Positions 9,047 to 21,350 of a stretch of DNA of 64,000 bases are shown piece after piece. Below the pieces are notes generated by a model. It was given only the letters and a program-made list of their open reading frames with translations, did not search any database and was not told the DNA's origin. The DNA comes from Ascaphus truei. Taxonomy: Eukaryota > Chordata > Amphibia > Anura > Ascaphidae. Within the stretch, counting starts at the first letter, position 1; every line of letters begins with the position of its first letter. The position numbers were made by a program, and so were the translations under genes. Location of the stretch: assembly GCA_036426205.1 (NCBI GenBank), contig CM071573.1, positions 77,100,159-77,164,158 of the forward strand. Direction: 5' to 3'.

Positions 9047-10275
9047 TGATGGCAGTCTATACATCAGTGATAATGGTGATGCAGTAACGGTGTAGAATGC
9101 CTCTACCAAAAATAATTGTTTAGCTTCTTTTTTGGTAGCATTATTTATGTTCCCAGAGTGATGGGAGCATTATAAGGCATCTGCTGTTTCGGTACAGTAG
9201 GCAGTAGATTAGTTAAGAGGCTTTAAACTTGGTGTTCTGATAGACACCCTCCCTAGTTTGAAATTTGTCTTTGAATGCCAACAACAAAACAGGTAGTTCC
9301 TAATCTTGTATTCTCCTTTGCATAGAACAAACAAATCAATAGGCTGAGGCTTATTACTAAAGTGCCAGAAGGACGTATCTTGAAGCAGGTTGCTAGATGA
9401 ATACTGGCTTAAATGGTAGGTATACATGCTTGATAGCAAGAGCATGCCAAAGCATGGTATACTTCAGCATATGGTCATGATATATAGTGATTTAAGCTGT
9501 ACCCACTATATAATGATAGTTTTGGTTGGATAGCCCCATTTAAATGTAGCAGCTGACCGTATGAACATTTAGGGATTATTATCTTAATTAGTAATGAAAC
9601 TGGGCGAAATAATTCCTGTTCAGCAAGGTGTATTAGTAAACACCACAAGAGGTTAATTGCTGATAACGTAAATGAGCAATAATGGGCTATAATGGGATAA
9701 AGGGAAAAATTTAATGGGTATCTTTTCTGGACTTAGCTTAATGCGGTTTTCCATCTACTCCCAATGACATCTGTACACATGTAATATTATTATATGTATT
9801 TTCTGAACTCACCCTTTATGCAGGTACCAATCCGTATCCAATGACATCTGCACACATACAGTATAAGGATGTAAGGTGATTACCACTAATTGGGGATTTC
9901 AACCACCCTCCCCCCCCCCTGGTATTTGCTCTCTAACACTGTGCCTTTCTATGATATTAGATCTCATCTACTGTACATAAATATCCAATGTTGGGACTTT
10001 ATACCATTCTTCAACATCTATATTCTATTAGGGGTACTTTCACCACTTCTATATTTTTTATCTTCTACAACCAATAAAGGTTACTTTTATCATCACAACA
10101 TATATACAGACATTCACCTATGAGTGCTGGTTTATAAGGGCTACTTTCTGTCTTATTCTTACAAGACTTTTGTTTTGTATTCGTTTACCCGGTCCTTGGC
10201 ATCATTTAGTCCTTTGACTGTAGCAAGAGCTTCTATCCCATCCCCATCCCCTTTACACAAAAAGCAAGAAGGCAA
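9047..10275. other. No gene seen
   Basis: Unremarkable AT-rich sequence. A short similar pair CCAATGACATCTG near 9761 and 9839 is the only internal repetition noticed. Confidence 0.5.
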
Positions 10276-13200
10276 GTTGTATTGTATTGTATTGTATGTC
10301 TTTATTTATATAGCGCCATTAATGTACATAGCGCTTCACAGTAGTAATACATATGGTAATCAAATAAATAACAGATAATATAAATAACAGATCATGGGAA
10401 TAAGTGCTTTAGACATAAAAGTAACATTAAGGAAGAGGAATCCCTGCCCCGAGGAGCTTACAGTCTAATTGGTAGGTAGGGAGAACGTACAGAGACAGTA
10501 GGAGGGAGTTCTGGTAAGTGCGTCTGCAGGGGGCCAAGCTTTATGTATCATGTGTTCAGAATATCCACAGTGCTTTTCATATGCTTCTTTAAGCAAGTGT
10601 GTCTTAAGGTGGGTCTTAAAGGTGGATAGAGTGGGTGCTAGTCGGGTACTGAGGGGAAGGGCATTCCAGAGGTGTGGGGCAGTCGGTGAAAAAGGTTTAA
10701 GGCGGGAGAGGGCTTTAGATACAAAGGGGGTAGAAAGAAGACATCCTTGAGAAGAACGCAAGAGTCTGGATGGTGCATAACGAGAAATTAGGGCTGAGAT
10801 GTAAGGAGGGGCAGAAGAGTGTAAACCTTTAAAAGTGAGGAGAAGAATGGAGTGTGAGATGCGGGATTTGATAGGAAGCCAGGAGAGGGATTTCATGAGG
10901 GGAGATGCTGAGACAGATCTAGGAAAGAGTAGAGTGATTCTGGCAGCAGCATTTATGATAGATTGTAGGGGAGACAGGTGAGAGGCAGGAAGGCCGGACA
11001 GCAGGAGGTTACAGTAATCAAGACGGGAGAGAATGAAGCCTGAGTCAGCGTTTTAGCAGTCGAGCAACAGAGGAAAGGGCGTATCTTTGTTATATTGCTG
11101 AGGAAAAAGGGACAAGTTTTAGAAATGTTTTGAATGTGAGGGGCGAATGTGAGAGAGGAGTTGAGTGTGACCCCTAGGCAGCGTGCTTGGGCTACTGGGT
11201 AAATGATTGTAGTTCCAACAGTAATGTGGAAGGAGGTAGTAGGGCCAGGTTTTTGAGGAAGTATGAGGCGCTCTGTTTTAGCCATGTTGAGTTTAAGGCG
11301 ACGGAGGGCCATCCAGGATGATATAGCAGAGAGACATTCAGAAACTTTGCTTTGTACAGCAGGTGTAAGGTCTAGTGTTGAAAAGTATATTTGTGTGTCG
11401 TCAGCATAGAGGTGATATTTAAACCCAAAAGATGTTATTAGGTCACCTAGAGAGAATGTGTACAGAGAAAAGAGAAGAGGTCGCAGGACAGAGCCCTGGG
11501 GTACCCTCACAGAGAGATCAATAGAGGAGGAGGAGGTGTTAGCAGAAGAGACACTGAAAGTACGATGGGAGAGGTAGGATGAGATCCAGGATAGAGCTTT
11601 GTTCCGAATACCAAGAGTATGGAGAATATGAAGGAGAAGAGGGTGGTCCATGGTGTCAAATGCTGCAGAGAGGTCGAGTAATATGAGCAGAGTGTAATGA
11701 CCTCTGTCTTTGGCAGCATGGAGGTCGTCAGTTATTTTAGTGAGGGCTGTTTCCGTGGAGTGAGCAGTGCGGAAGCCAGATTGTAGAGGGTCTAGGAGAG
11801 AATAGGTGTTGAGAAAATGGAGCAATGGAGAGAATACAAGACGTTCAAGGAGTTTAGAGGCAAAAGGCAGGAGGGAGACAGGTCGATAGTTAGAGAGACA
11901 GGTAGGGTCAAGCTTGCTGTTTGTGAGTAATGGTATGACTGTTGCATGTTTGAAGGAGGATGGAAAGGTTCCAGAGCAGAGGGAGGAGTTAAAAATGTGT
12001 GTGAGCGTAGAGATTATAGTAGGAGCAAAAGGTTTTAGGAGATGGGAGGGAATGGGGTCAAGAGGGCAAGTTGTAGAGGGAGAAGAGGCGATCAACAGCG
12101 ACACATCCTCCTCTGAGACAGTGGAAAAAGAGTCAAGGAAGGAAGGAGGAGAGTTAGGAAGAGGTGTAGGATGGGAGGAAGAAACAGAGGGGATGTTCTG
12201 ACGTATGGATTCCACCTTTTCCTTAAAATAGTCAGCAAAGTCTTGAGCGGAGATGGAGGATGGAGAGGCAGCTGAGGGTGGTTTGAGTAGAGTATCAAAG
12301 ACAGAGAACAGTTGGCGTGGGTTAGACTTGTGCATGTTGATTAGTGAAGAAAAGTAGGCTTGTTTAGCTTGCGAGAGGGCAGAGTTGAAACAGGATAGCA
12401 TAAATTTGTAGTGAAGGAAGTCTGCGAGAGTGTGAGACTTCCTCCAGAGGCGTTCAGAGGAACGAGTGGAGGAACGCAGCATGCGCGTGTGGGAATTTAG
12501 CCAGGGTCTAGTGTTAGAAGGGCGGCAGAGAGAAAGCGGGGCATGTAGATTAAGAGACGAGGACAAGGCAGAGTTGTAGTTCCTGACCAGGTTTTCAGGG
12601 TATGTAGCAGAGCTGAGAGAGGAGAGGGAGGAGCGTAAAGTGGACTCAAAGTCAGGTAAGTGAATAGAGCGCAGGTTTCTGCAGAACCTGAGGGTAGATG
12701 GAGGTGGAGAAGGGGAGAAGCGAGATAGAGAGAATTAGATGAGATGATGGTCAGAGAGAGGAAAAGGGGAAATGGAGAAATCGGAGAGAGAGAAGTTGTT
12801 AGTGAAAACCAGGTCTAAGTAGTGGCCATCCTTGTGGGTGCTGGCTGCAGTCCACTGTTGAAGGCCAAAAGAAGAGGTTAGAGAAAGAAAGCGGGAAGCC
12901 CAAGGGAGAGAGGGGTCCTCAATGTGGCAATTGAAGTCCCCAAGGAGAAGAACAGGGGAGTCTGAGGAGAGAAAGAAAGAGAGCCAGGATTCAAAGTGAG
13001 AGAGAAAGGCAGAAGGTGGATGGGTAGAGGTAGGTGGGCGATAGATGACCGCCACATGGACAGAGAGAGGAGAGAAGATCTGGACAGTGTGAGCCTCAAA
13101 GGAGGGAAAAGCAAGAGATGGAGGAATAGGAAGGGTTCGGTAACGGCAGAGAGAGGAGAGCAGGAGCCCCACGCCTCCACCCCTGCCATCAGTGCGCGGA

Positions 13201-13780
13201 GTGTGGGAGAAGGAAAGGCCACCATAGGAGAGGGCAGCTTCCAGAGCAGTGTCAGACTGAGTGAGCCAGGTCTCAGTTATAGCAAATAGGAGCAGAGAGT
13301 GAGAGAGAAAAAAATCATGTACAGAGAGGAACTTGTTAGAAAGGGAGCGAGCATTCCAAAGGGCACAGGAGAAAGGGAGAGAGGAGGGAGGGTGAGAGGG
13401 GATGGGTATGAGGTTGGAGGGGTTGACACCAGAAGGAGTAGAGGTTGCAATTAGCAGGCGAGGACGAGCGCATGTAGAAATAAGGCAGGGAACAGGATTG
13501 GGAGAGATATCCCCAGAAGCAAGGAGGAGAAGCATGGATAGACAGAGAATGTGTGAGGATGATTTGTAGAGGTGTTTTTTAGTGCAGGGGATATAGCTGT
13601 GTGGTGTCAGAGTATGCAGGTAAGAAAGGAGTTCATGTGAACTGAGAAGTGGGGAAGGAAGGAGCGATGGAGATATATGAATAGAGTTAGAGACATACTG
13701 AGGCTGGTAAAATGAAGTGCATAATTTGAGAAGAAGTGATGTCACAGCAAATATAAATGGTAAAGGCAGCATCACAGCAG
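10276..13780 (-). mobile_element. L2/CR1-type non-LTR retrotransposon, near full ORF2
   Basis: A minus-strand element with a short 3' UTR. Its 3' end gives TATATAAATAAAG and an ACAATACAATACAA tail (plus strand 10276-10298). ORF2 runs from about 13775 to 10465. The 5' part is an apurinic endonuclease (WNARSL, ITETWL, LLGDFN, LDLVF, SDHH), then reverse transcriptase ([32 protein letters not shown]), then the conserved C-terminal tail (SWLPIKSRISHSILLLTFKGLH). The family acts as target-primed reverse transcription machinery. Confidence 0.85.
10465..13775 (-). pseudogene. LINE ORF2 (endonuclease plus reverse transcriptase), one stop and one frameshift
   Basis: The endonuclease part (13775-12735) and the RT part (12566-10953) are in the same frame and separated by one TAA at 12737-12735 directly after SDHHLI. 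Near 11045 the frame shifts by one base (TQA then [10 protein letters not shown] in the other frame), and the tail continues to 10465. In RT the box [14 protein letters not shown] has Arg where Gly is usual. Near 13490-13520 the N-terminal residues GDISPNPVP resemble a decayed GD..NPGP 2A-like motif, which some LINEs of this group carry. Confidence 0.8.
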
Positions 13781-14204
13781 TAATGATGCAGTCTGGTATA
13801 GATGATATCCTCCTTTCCAGCGTAGTTCAAATGCAGGAATCAGGGACAGACGGGGTGTCCACTTCTTCTTCACTTCTTTTGAACTTCCTTTTAAACTTGA
13901 GTTGTTCAGTAGTCCTGCCACTTATAATAGGCCACTTTGAATGTGGGCAGCAGAGAACAAAAGGCTAGGCAAGCGGGAAATGGTACATCAGAAATTAACC
14001 TGTTGCAGCAGCAGGGAGCAAAGCATTGCCTGGGCTTTTATAGTACTACGCCAGGAACTTATTCTGCTGAGTAACAGTGGTAAAACTAGGAAACCAGAGC
14101 AGGTCCATGGCACCTGGCCAGTCGGGAAAACCCGAAGCACAGTTACATGACAGTCCCTCAGACCTGAACCACGCTGATCTTAGGTCAAAGGACCACCCGG
14201 CTAC
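13781..14204. other. Possible LINE 5' UTR or flank, no gene seen
   Basis: Sequence upstream of the LINE ORF2 on the minus strand. It could be 5' UTR or unrelated flank; no ORF1 was recognised. Confidence 0.35.
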
Positions 14205-14346
14205 CAAGATATTTATTATTATTATCATTTATTTATAGGGTGCCAACATATTACAGAGGGACAGAAAGACACAAAAGCCACAATGAAACATAAAACAATA
14301 TAATACATTACAATGTTGCATCCTGGCAAAAAGGGTGAAGAAGCCC
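14205..14346 (-). repeat. LINE/SINE 3' tail fragment with ATT repeat
   Basis: Begins on the plus strand with TATTATTATTATCATTTATTTATAG, then GTGCCAACATATTACAGAG. This is the reversed form of the TTGGCGC...TATAAATAAAT 3' end common to vertebrate LINE/SINE tails. A similar fragment lies at 39560-39790. Confidence 0.5.
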
Positions 14347-14960
14347 CTGCCGACGTTATTACGTATCGATAAAATGAAAGTTAAATCAAAGATGACTTCC
14401 AGGGTTGTCCAATAGGAAACCACAATGTCATCCTCTGATAACATTGCGGCTTACTATTGGCTAATAGAAATGAGGCTTGGATGACGGCCATATTGTTTAC
14501 CCAAAGGAAACACCGGTACATAAAAGGTAAATAATGGGATACATGAGGTTTACGAAGATAAAATGCATGGATCAGCTCCGGGTGACCCCCTGGTTTTAAT
14601 GGGGGGGGGGGTATTGAGTAGGGGGTGGTTACTGCTTTAACTTGTATGCTATCGCTGGAACACATGGCTGAGTGAATGGTAGATACAAATGAATAATGGC
14701 AATACAGTACCACTTTAATGAATAGAACAATTTCGGTATTAAAGAATAGTAACAATAATTCTCTAGTTGATTTTGCATAAACTTTTTAAACATGTACACG
14801 CATTCAAGAAACCTGTATATTTTGAGCATATATTTTATCAGGTTAGTATGCTGACTAATGGGTTTTGAAATAGTAAATGTAGTTTTAGATTTAGCATAAA
14901 ACAATTCGTGGTGCGACCGGCCACTTCTGAGCATCTTGAATAAGCCTCTTGGATGTAATT

Positions 14961-15143
14961 CAGGGGCGGGCAACTCCAGTCCTCAAGAGCCCCCAACCGG
15001 TCAGGCTTTCAGGATAATCCTGCTTCGGCACAGGTGGCTCAATCAATGGCTCAGTCTTTCACTGAGCCACCTGTGCTGAAGCAGGGATATCCTAAAAACC
15101 TGACCGGTTGGGGGCCCTTGAGGACTGGAGTTGCCCACCCCTG
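14961..15143. mobile_element. Palindromic hAT-like MITE, nearly complete
   Basis: Starts CAGGGGCGGGCAACTCCAGT and ends ACTGGAGTTGCCCACCCCTG. The two halves are reverse complements meeting around a short centre with AATGGCTCAGTCTTTCACTG. CAGGGG...CCCCTG termini are typical of hAT MITEs. The flanks ATGTAATT and ATGTACTC are compatible with a diverged 8 bp duplication. Confidence 0.75.
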
Positions 15144-15307
15144 ATGTACTCTGTAACATGTTATCTATACTGTATGTAGCTCCTGTCTAGAGATGAAGCT
15201 GATGATTATATTTTCAATGGAAAAAGTACAGAATAAGCAGCAAACACTCTTATTTCATATCAGATCCATATGTGAAATTGGACCATCATTTGGAATGCTT
15301 AAATTAT

Positions 15308-15456
15308 AAACTTTGGGGGCGACGCATCAAGGCATGCCTCTGATCGAGTCACGTGCTGAAGGAGGGACTGATTGAGCCACCTGTGCTGAAGCAGTGATAT
15401 CCTGAAAATCTGACACGTTGGGGGTCTTGAGGACTGGAGTTGAGCATCCCTCCTTT
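15308..15456. mobile_element. Degraded hAT-like MITE copy
   Basis: Carries GATTGAGCCACCTGTGCTGA and a tail TCTTGAGGACTGGAGTTGAG of the same family as 14961-15143. The left half is lost or scrambled. Confidence 0.55.
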
Positions 15457-16116
15457 AATAGACCAACATAAAGACCCATATTTTATAAGCAGTCTTCAGC
15501 AATAAGGTACCATGAGGCCCCTACCAGCACATAGCTTTGGGGTTAGTTGTCTTTTAGCACCAAAAGGTGTCTTATGGCAGAAGAATCTTAGTAAATATGA
15601 CTACAAATGACAGGAGCATAATAATAATAATAAATTAAACAAAAATGAATTTAGGAAAATATGTAGTGAATCAAAATATAAATAAAAAATTCAAATATAT
15701 ATATAATTCCTATATAAATAAGAAATGTGTTATGAATTATAACATCTCATATCAAAGTCTGGAACATCATTAATCTAAAGTCATATATGATACAAAATGA
15801 CTGAATGGTTTTTAATCTAAATTAAGGATACATATATATTGTATATTTGTATATCAAAAATACATATAAGTAGTAACCAAGCAAGAATGATTGTATATGG
15901 ATACAGTTAATGTAAATAGAATTCAATTAGAGATACAAATGGAAATATATAGATACAATGGTACAATTAATAATCAGAGATTGAGCGTCCACAAAATCTA
16001 GCAAATGATAATCCAAATACAGTAGATAGACACATCCTCGTCACGTTAAATTATGTCCAAGGAGCTGGTTCAAATGAATATATGAAACAAATGATTTAGT
16101 CAACAAGGGGGAAAAC

Positions 16117-16177
<61 letters not shown>

Positions 16178-17153
16178 TAACAATAATAGTGTTTAATAGG
16201 ATACATTGATACAGTATTATAAGGCAAAATGTAATATGGAGGTTTAAATTATCAAACATGCTTCAAATCGTGGTATTTAAGCCTATTCTAGATCTCTGGA
16301 GTTACTCCAAAGTCAGAGGTTACAATTGAAAAATACTAAATGAAGCATACTTTAATGCAAGATCACAATGGAGAGAGGACCTGATTGACCCCGATCCCAC
16401 CAAATTTTACAACAGGAATAAGAATACTGGAGGTGGAAGTGATGGTCACAATTTTATTAGATCAAATCAAGACCCTCCATTCTTTATTTCTAGATATAGT
16501 AACCAAGCAAACTCAATTAAATCCATCGTCAAAAAATATTGGAACATTTTGTCTACGAACCTCCTCCTTAGGGATATGGTTACAATGGGTTTCGATTGAC
16601 GGACGCCATTGGGGGACACGGAGGTGAGTCGGCGTGTGATCAATCACTCAGACTCACTGCAGCAGGAAGAGAACGACAGTGCTTCATAGTGAGTGATGCT
16701 TACTCCACACCGGACTCATTGGAGACGCAGGGTGAGGATCAGGAACACTCACGGAGGTACACACTATAGTGGGGCACCTCTCACTCTATGTAAGTACACT
16801 CGCAGAGCTCATTTATTCCAACGTATATACACCTCGCAGCATCTCCTCATACCTGTATCTCCTATTTCCTGACTCTATATCTGCTTACTCGTCGGAAGCT
16901 CCGCTACTTATACAGCTAATATATGCTTTATATATATTTTTTTCCTACTGCCTTCCTTGAGCTGATATTCCTTTTTTTCTTTCACTATACATTGAGGGCT
17001 ATTAATTGTCTTTATACCTTGGCCCCAAAGCACCGCGGAGGGATCATTTGGAAGCATGGACGTAACGCAGCACGACCCTGTCTCTGGCACCGCAGACGTT
17101 TGCTTCTTCGGCCGTGACAGCGGGGACAGTGAGTCTTGCTACATCTGTAATTG
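15457..17153. other. AT-rich sequence with an AAT microsatellite, no gene
   Basis: 15600-16120 is very AT-rich. 16117-16189 is an (AAT)n microsatellite with AAC variants at its end. Nothing else in the stretch is recognised as coding. Confidence 0.5.
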
Positions 17154-17592
17154 TACTTCTCCCTTTGCAGCAATGGAGAATTACTTCTCCCTTTGCAGCA
17201 ATAGAGTATTACTTCTCCCTTTGCAGCAATAGAGTATTACTTCTCCCTTTGCAGCAATAGAGTATTACTTCTCCCTTTGCAGCAATAGAGTATTACTTCT
17301 CCCTTTGCAGCAATAGAGTATTACGTCTCCCTTTGCACTAATAGAGTATCACTTCTCCCTTGAGCAATGGAGTATTACTTCTCCCTTTGCAGTAATGGAG
17401 TATTACTTCTCCCTTTGCAGTAATGGAGTATTACTTCTCACTTTGCAGTAATGGAGTATTACTTCTCCGTTTGCAGTAATGGAGTATTACTTCTCCCTTT
17501 GCAGTAATGGAGTATTACTTCTCCCTTTGCAGTAATGGAGTATTACTTCTCCCTTTGCAGTAATGGAGTATTACTTCTCCCTTTGCAGCTCA
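17154..17592. repeat. 28 bp minisatellite, about 15 units
   Basis: Unit roughly TTACTTCTCCCTTTGCAGCAATAGAGTA. The 5' block mostly has CAATAG and the 3' block mostly TAATGG, with single-base variants. Each unit contains TTCTCCCTTTGCAG, which looks like a vertebrate 3' splice site. Confidence 0.85.
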
Positions 17593-18150
17593 GTCTTTAC
17601 TCAGTCTTTACAGGGATAATAATTGATTGTTTGGCTCATGTTTAGGTTCTTTTCATGTATGGATAATGTATTTAGCATCTTTATTTTGTCATTGTTGTGA
17701 ATAATGTAATTTGTATTTAGCTAAAGGCTTCTTTATGGTAGTAAGATTAGAATGATGGTGGTTACTTTAAATTAGAATTGTTTTGGCAATGGTTTGGCTT
17801 TAGAAATTGAATAGGGAATTGTATAATTGATTTGTATTGTATTTTAATTGTTTGAGGAAATGGATTAATTGATTGATGCTAATTGTATTGATGTTGGTTA
17901 GTTTCTAATTGATTTTCAGGATGGCATTGGTGGTTAGGGGACATTGTTCATAGTGTATTTTATTGTTACATATATTTTGCATAGTGTTATATGATGCACA
18001 GATTATTTGCATCATGTACACATTCAATGCAATTGTGTGACATTTCATAGACATTTGTGCAGCTGCAGTTTGTTTTTTTTATATTTGCAATGGCTGCTGG
18101 ATTTATTTTAACATGCAATGTGGAGGTTTTAAGATTAAAAATTCATGTTT
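17593..18150. other. No gene seen
   Basis: AT-rich sequence rich in TTGAT and ATTTG words, without recognisable features. Confidence 0.4.
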
Positions 18151-18700
18151 TGATTTGTGGATGTTTTATGTGTTTCATAATGGGCAAATAATATATTATC
18201 CATATCTGGATAATAGTTATTTTGCACATTATTGTACTGTATGTGTTGGGGGGGGGGGGTGTATTGGCCCCAAGTGTATGTGGGTAGGCCTCCCTTGTTG
18301 GTAGTGGGTGAGGGTGGTTAGGCCTCACGGGGTGGGGGGTTAGAGTGGGAGGATATGTAGGCCTCCCGAGTGGTGGGTGAGGGTGGGTTAACCCCTTAAT
18401 GACTGAAGCGGTTAATAACCGCTATGGTGATTAAGGGGTTAGGGGACATTGCATGGGCTATTGTAATTGTTGTGCATGTTTTGCAGAACCGTAGGGGCAT
18501 GGGCAGAATGAAGATGAGGATGAAGACGGCCTTCATCGTGGGTGCCTGTAAAACGTAAGTGTTTAATGTTTTGACTGTATTTATTGTAATTTATATGTAT
18601 TTAAAATGGGCAAATGCATTATTATCCATATGTGGATAATAGTAATTTTGCCAATTACAGTACTGTATGTGTTAGGGCGTGGGGGGGATGTGTGTTGTTT
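18150..18700 (+). repeat. Left arm of a larger repeat cluster, with exon-like segment
   Basis: Contains twice the block GGGCAAAT...ATTATCCATAT-TGGATAATAGT (18182-18216 and 18607-18645), a GGGTTAACCCCTTAATG / TAACCGCTATGGTGATTAAGG inverted pair near 18385-18440, and an exon-like piece bounded by TGTTTTGCAG (18477-18486) and GTAAGT (near 18555). The same words occur inverted at 23400-23680, so this is probably one arm of a dispersed repeat. Confidence 0.5.
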
Positions 18701-18734
18701 ATTGGGGGCAATTGTCCCCAATAAACATGCTAAT

Positions 18735-19142
18735 GTGCCTTAACCCCTTCATTGCCTTAGCGGCTATCCGCTAAGGTAATGAAGCTGCATTAATGTATTT
18801 TTATTAATAGTGTGTGGGAGCAGGGGGTCCCCTGAGCTGAACCGCATTGATTTCTGCCTCAGAGACCCCCTGCTTCCCGAGTTACAGGCCCCGGTTTGGG
18901 GCATTGGTGCCAGTGCGGACGCCATATTTATAGAGCCCACGTCGCGTCTTGGACGCTATAAAGATGGCGGCGGCACTTGCACCTGATGCCCCATACTGGG
19001 GCCTGTAACTCAGGAAGCAGGGGGTCTCTGAGGCAGAAATCAATGCGGTTCAGCTCAGGGACCCCCTGCTCCCGCACACTATTATTTAAAATACATTAAA
19101 GCAGCTTCATTACCATAGCGGATAGCCGCTACGGTAATGAAT
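18735..19142. repeat. Long GC-rich palindrome, first copy
   Basis: The ends CTTCATTGCCTTAGCGGCTA and TAGCCGCTACGGTAATGAA, and the inner GCAGGGGGTCCCCTGAGCTG and CAGCTCAGGGACCCCCTGC, are reverse complements. The centre is near 18930-18960. It behaves as a palindromic MITE. No transposase is present. Confidence 0.75.
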
Positions 19143-19169
19143 TATTGTTTATTGTTATGTATGTTTTAA

Positions 19170-19530
19170 TACTAGTGTAGATGTGCAGGGGGTCTCCTGA
19201 GCTGAACCGCATTGGTTTCAGGTCCGAGGACCCCCTAGTTCAGGAGATACAGGCCCCTTTATGGGGTGCCGATATCCCCTGCAGAATGTAAATAACCCGG
19301 TCACGTGACGCGGGAGCTTTAAACTGCAGGGGATACCGGCACCCCATAACGGGGCCTGTAACTCCTGTAGAAGGGGGTCCTCGGACCTGAAACCAATGCG
19401 GTTCAGCTCGGGAGACCCTCTGCTCATGTACACTATTATTAAAATGTTTTTATTTAGTGTACGATCGCCTGTAACAGTGTTGCATGTAGACAGCAAATCT
19501 CCATGCAAATGTTACAGGCGGCTTTTTTTT
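19170..19530. repeat. Long GC-rich palindrome, second copy
   Basis: Inverted halves GGGTCTCCTGAGCTGAACCG and CGGTTCAGCTCGGGAGACCC, with the centre CCCGGTCACGTGACGCGGGA near 19288-19310. Related to the copies at 18735-19142 and 22672-22935. Confidence 0.75.
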
Positions 19531-19849
19531 CTATCAGCTAGTGAACGGAAAGGTTAAGAATGCTAGCAGGGGGGAAAAAAGCAACACGAACGCTGTGGCT
19601 GTTTTGAGCTATTTTGAGCAGGTACGTTAAAAAATGGCCTCAAGGCCTTAGTGCATCGCGTCCCGGCTTCACTTTTGAACGAACCTTCTTTTTGGCCAAA
19701 TCAGAACGCAAAGCCATTGAGCTTAGTGCATAGCCCCCAAGTCTTTATGTGGTTGGACTATGCCTAGGCTGACCTGGTTTAGCAGTGCCATTTTTCGGGT
19801 TCTGCCCCGATTGTTTTTCACCACAGTGAGGGCTGACTGCACATGCGCT

Positions 19850-20465
19850 ATCTGCACTTCCCGGTTGCTCATGCACATGCATGATCGGCATTTCCCGGCT
19901 GCTCTTGTGCATGCATGATCGGCACTTCCCGGCTGCTCGTGCGCATGCGCGATCGGCACTTCCCGGTTGCTCGAAAGCATGCGCGACCGGCACTTCCCGG
20001 CTGCTCGTACGCATGTGCGTTCGGCACTTCCCGCCTGATCGTGCACATGTGCGATCGGCACTTCCCGGCTGATCGTGCACATGCGCGATTGGCACTTCCT
20101 GGCAGATCGTGCACATGCGTGATCGGCACTTCCCGGCTGATCGTGCACATGCGCGATCGGCACTTCCCGGCTGCTCTTGCACATGCACGATCTGCACTTC
20201 CATGATGCTCATGTGCAATCGACACTTCCTGGATGCTCGTGCGCAATCGGCACTTCCCGGCTGCTCGTGAGGCTGCGCGACCGACACTTCCCGGCTGCTC
20301 GTACGCATGCGCGATCGGCACTTCCCGGCTGCTCGTGAGCATGCACAATCGGCACTTGCCGACTGCGTGATCGGCACTTGCCAGCTTCTCAAGTGCGACC
20401 GGCAAGCTCCGATCGCGCATGCGCACCAGCAGCCGGGACGTGCAGATTGCGCACGCGCGGTCGGC
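19850..20465. repeat. 34 bp GC-rich minisatellite
   Basis: Unit roughly GATCGGCACTTCCCGGCTGA followed by TCGTGCACATGCGC; I measured a period of 34 bp (20053 to 20087). Many CpG and GCATGCGC words. Because 34 is not a multiple of 3, the array leaves all three minus frames open for 150-245 codons, so those ORFs are not genes. Confidence 0.9.
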
Positions 20466-20750
20466 AAGCGCTCCTCGCGCATTCACAGTCAGTGAGCGCC
20501 GCCTGTACATGTACTGTATGACATTTGTCCCAGTTTTTGCAGGGCAAATCTTGTCACCCTAACCATGTCTAATTATGTGAAACGGTTTCAGCACTGGCAC
20601 ATCAACTGTAAAATATCACATGATAGTTGACTGAATATTTCTGTTAGTCTCAATAGTTATTGATTTGTCATTTGATGGACTTGGACATGTATGGATGTTA
20701 ATTCCATGTCTAATTTGAACTCCTTTTTAAATATTAGTTTTCAATGACTT
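20466..20750. other. No gene seen
   Basis: Short AT-rich interval between the 34 bp array and a MITE-like repeat. Confidence 0.4.
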
Positions 20751-20754
20751 AACG

Positions 20755-21040
20755 CAGGGGGGGCATGCTCCCCATGGGGGTGCAATAATTTTCAAGGGAG
20801 GCGTGGCGGTTGCAAAGGCCCCACACTCTTCCCCCAAATGCATTTAAATTAATCCCGGGGGATCGCGCGGGGCCTCTGCAACTTCACTTACCTTGTCTTC
20901 GGCAATGCGTTGCCATGGCAACGTGACGTCACGTGACCCTGCAGCGTCATTTTGACACCGGAGAGAAGATAAGAAAGTGGGAGCGCGAGCAGGGAGGGAA
21001 GCAGGCAAGGGGGCACAGCAGGGAAATATTGCGCACCCCT
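20755..21040 (-). mobile_element. MITE-like repeat, family shared with 51905-52215
   Basis: Ends resemble CAGGGGGGGCATGC and TTGCGCACCCCTTA. The inside has GTTGCCATGGCAACGTGACG and CACGTGACCCT, also found in the copy at 51905-52215. Terminal CAGGGG and CCCCT suggest a hAT-type non-autonomous element. Confidence 0.55.
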
Positions 21041-21350
21041 TAATTAACGTTCTTAATCTATGTTTTTTCTCCAGCCCTGTTTCCAGGGCCGTCACATTTG
21101 ACCTATGAGCACACAAGCCGCATCTTTCATTAAGATAGATGAATATGTGGAAATCCTGTCTGTCACCCATTTTTCTTACTTACACAGAGCCTTGAGCTGG
21201 GATAAACTCCTGCAAAATAAATGGCTATTCCCATTGCTTGTGGGCACGAACTGTAACAAGCTGAAAAGTGTCCATTGCCTTCTATGGAGCAGCGATATTT
21301 CTTGAGATGAATGTTGCTGTGGTGTTAATGAATTGCTTGGCATTAACACA

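Noticed and set aside
12996..13289. Plus-strand ORFs over the LINE
   Set aside because: Shadows of the minus-strand ORF2.
17154..17592. CRISPR-like array
   Set aside because: The 28 bp units are head-to-tail with no spacers, and the genome is clearly eukaryotic.
19723..20510. Three long minus-strand ORFs with repeated Arg/Cys/Ala peptides
   Set aside because: They are the three frames of a 34 bp minisatellite and have no independent coding evidence.
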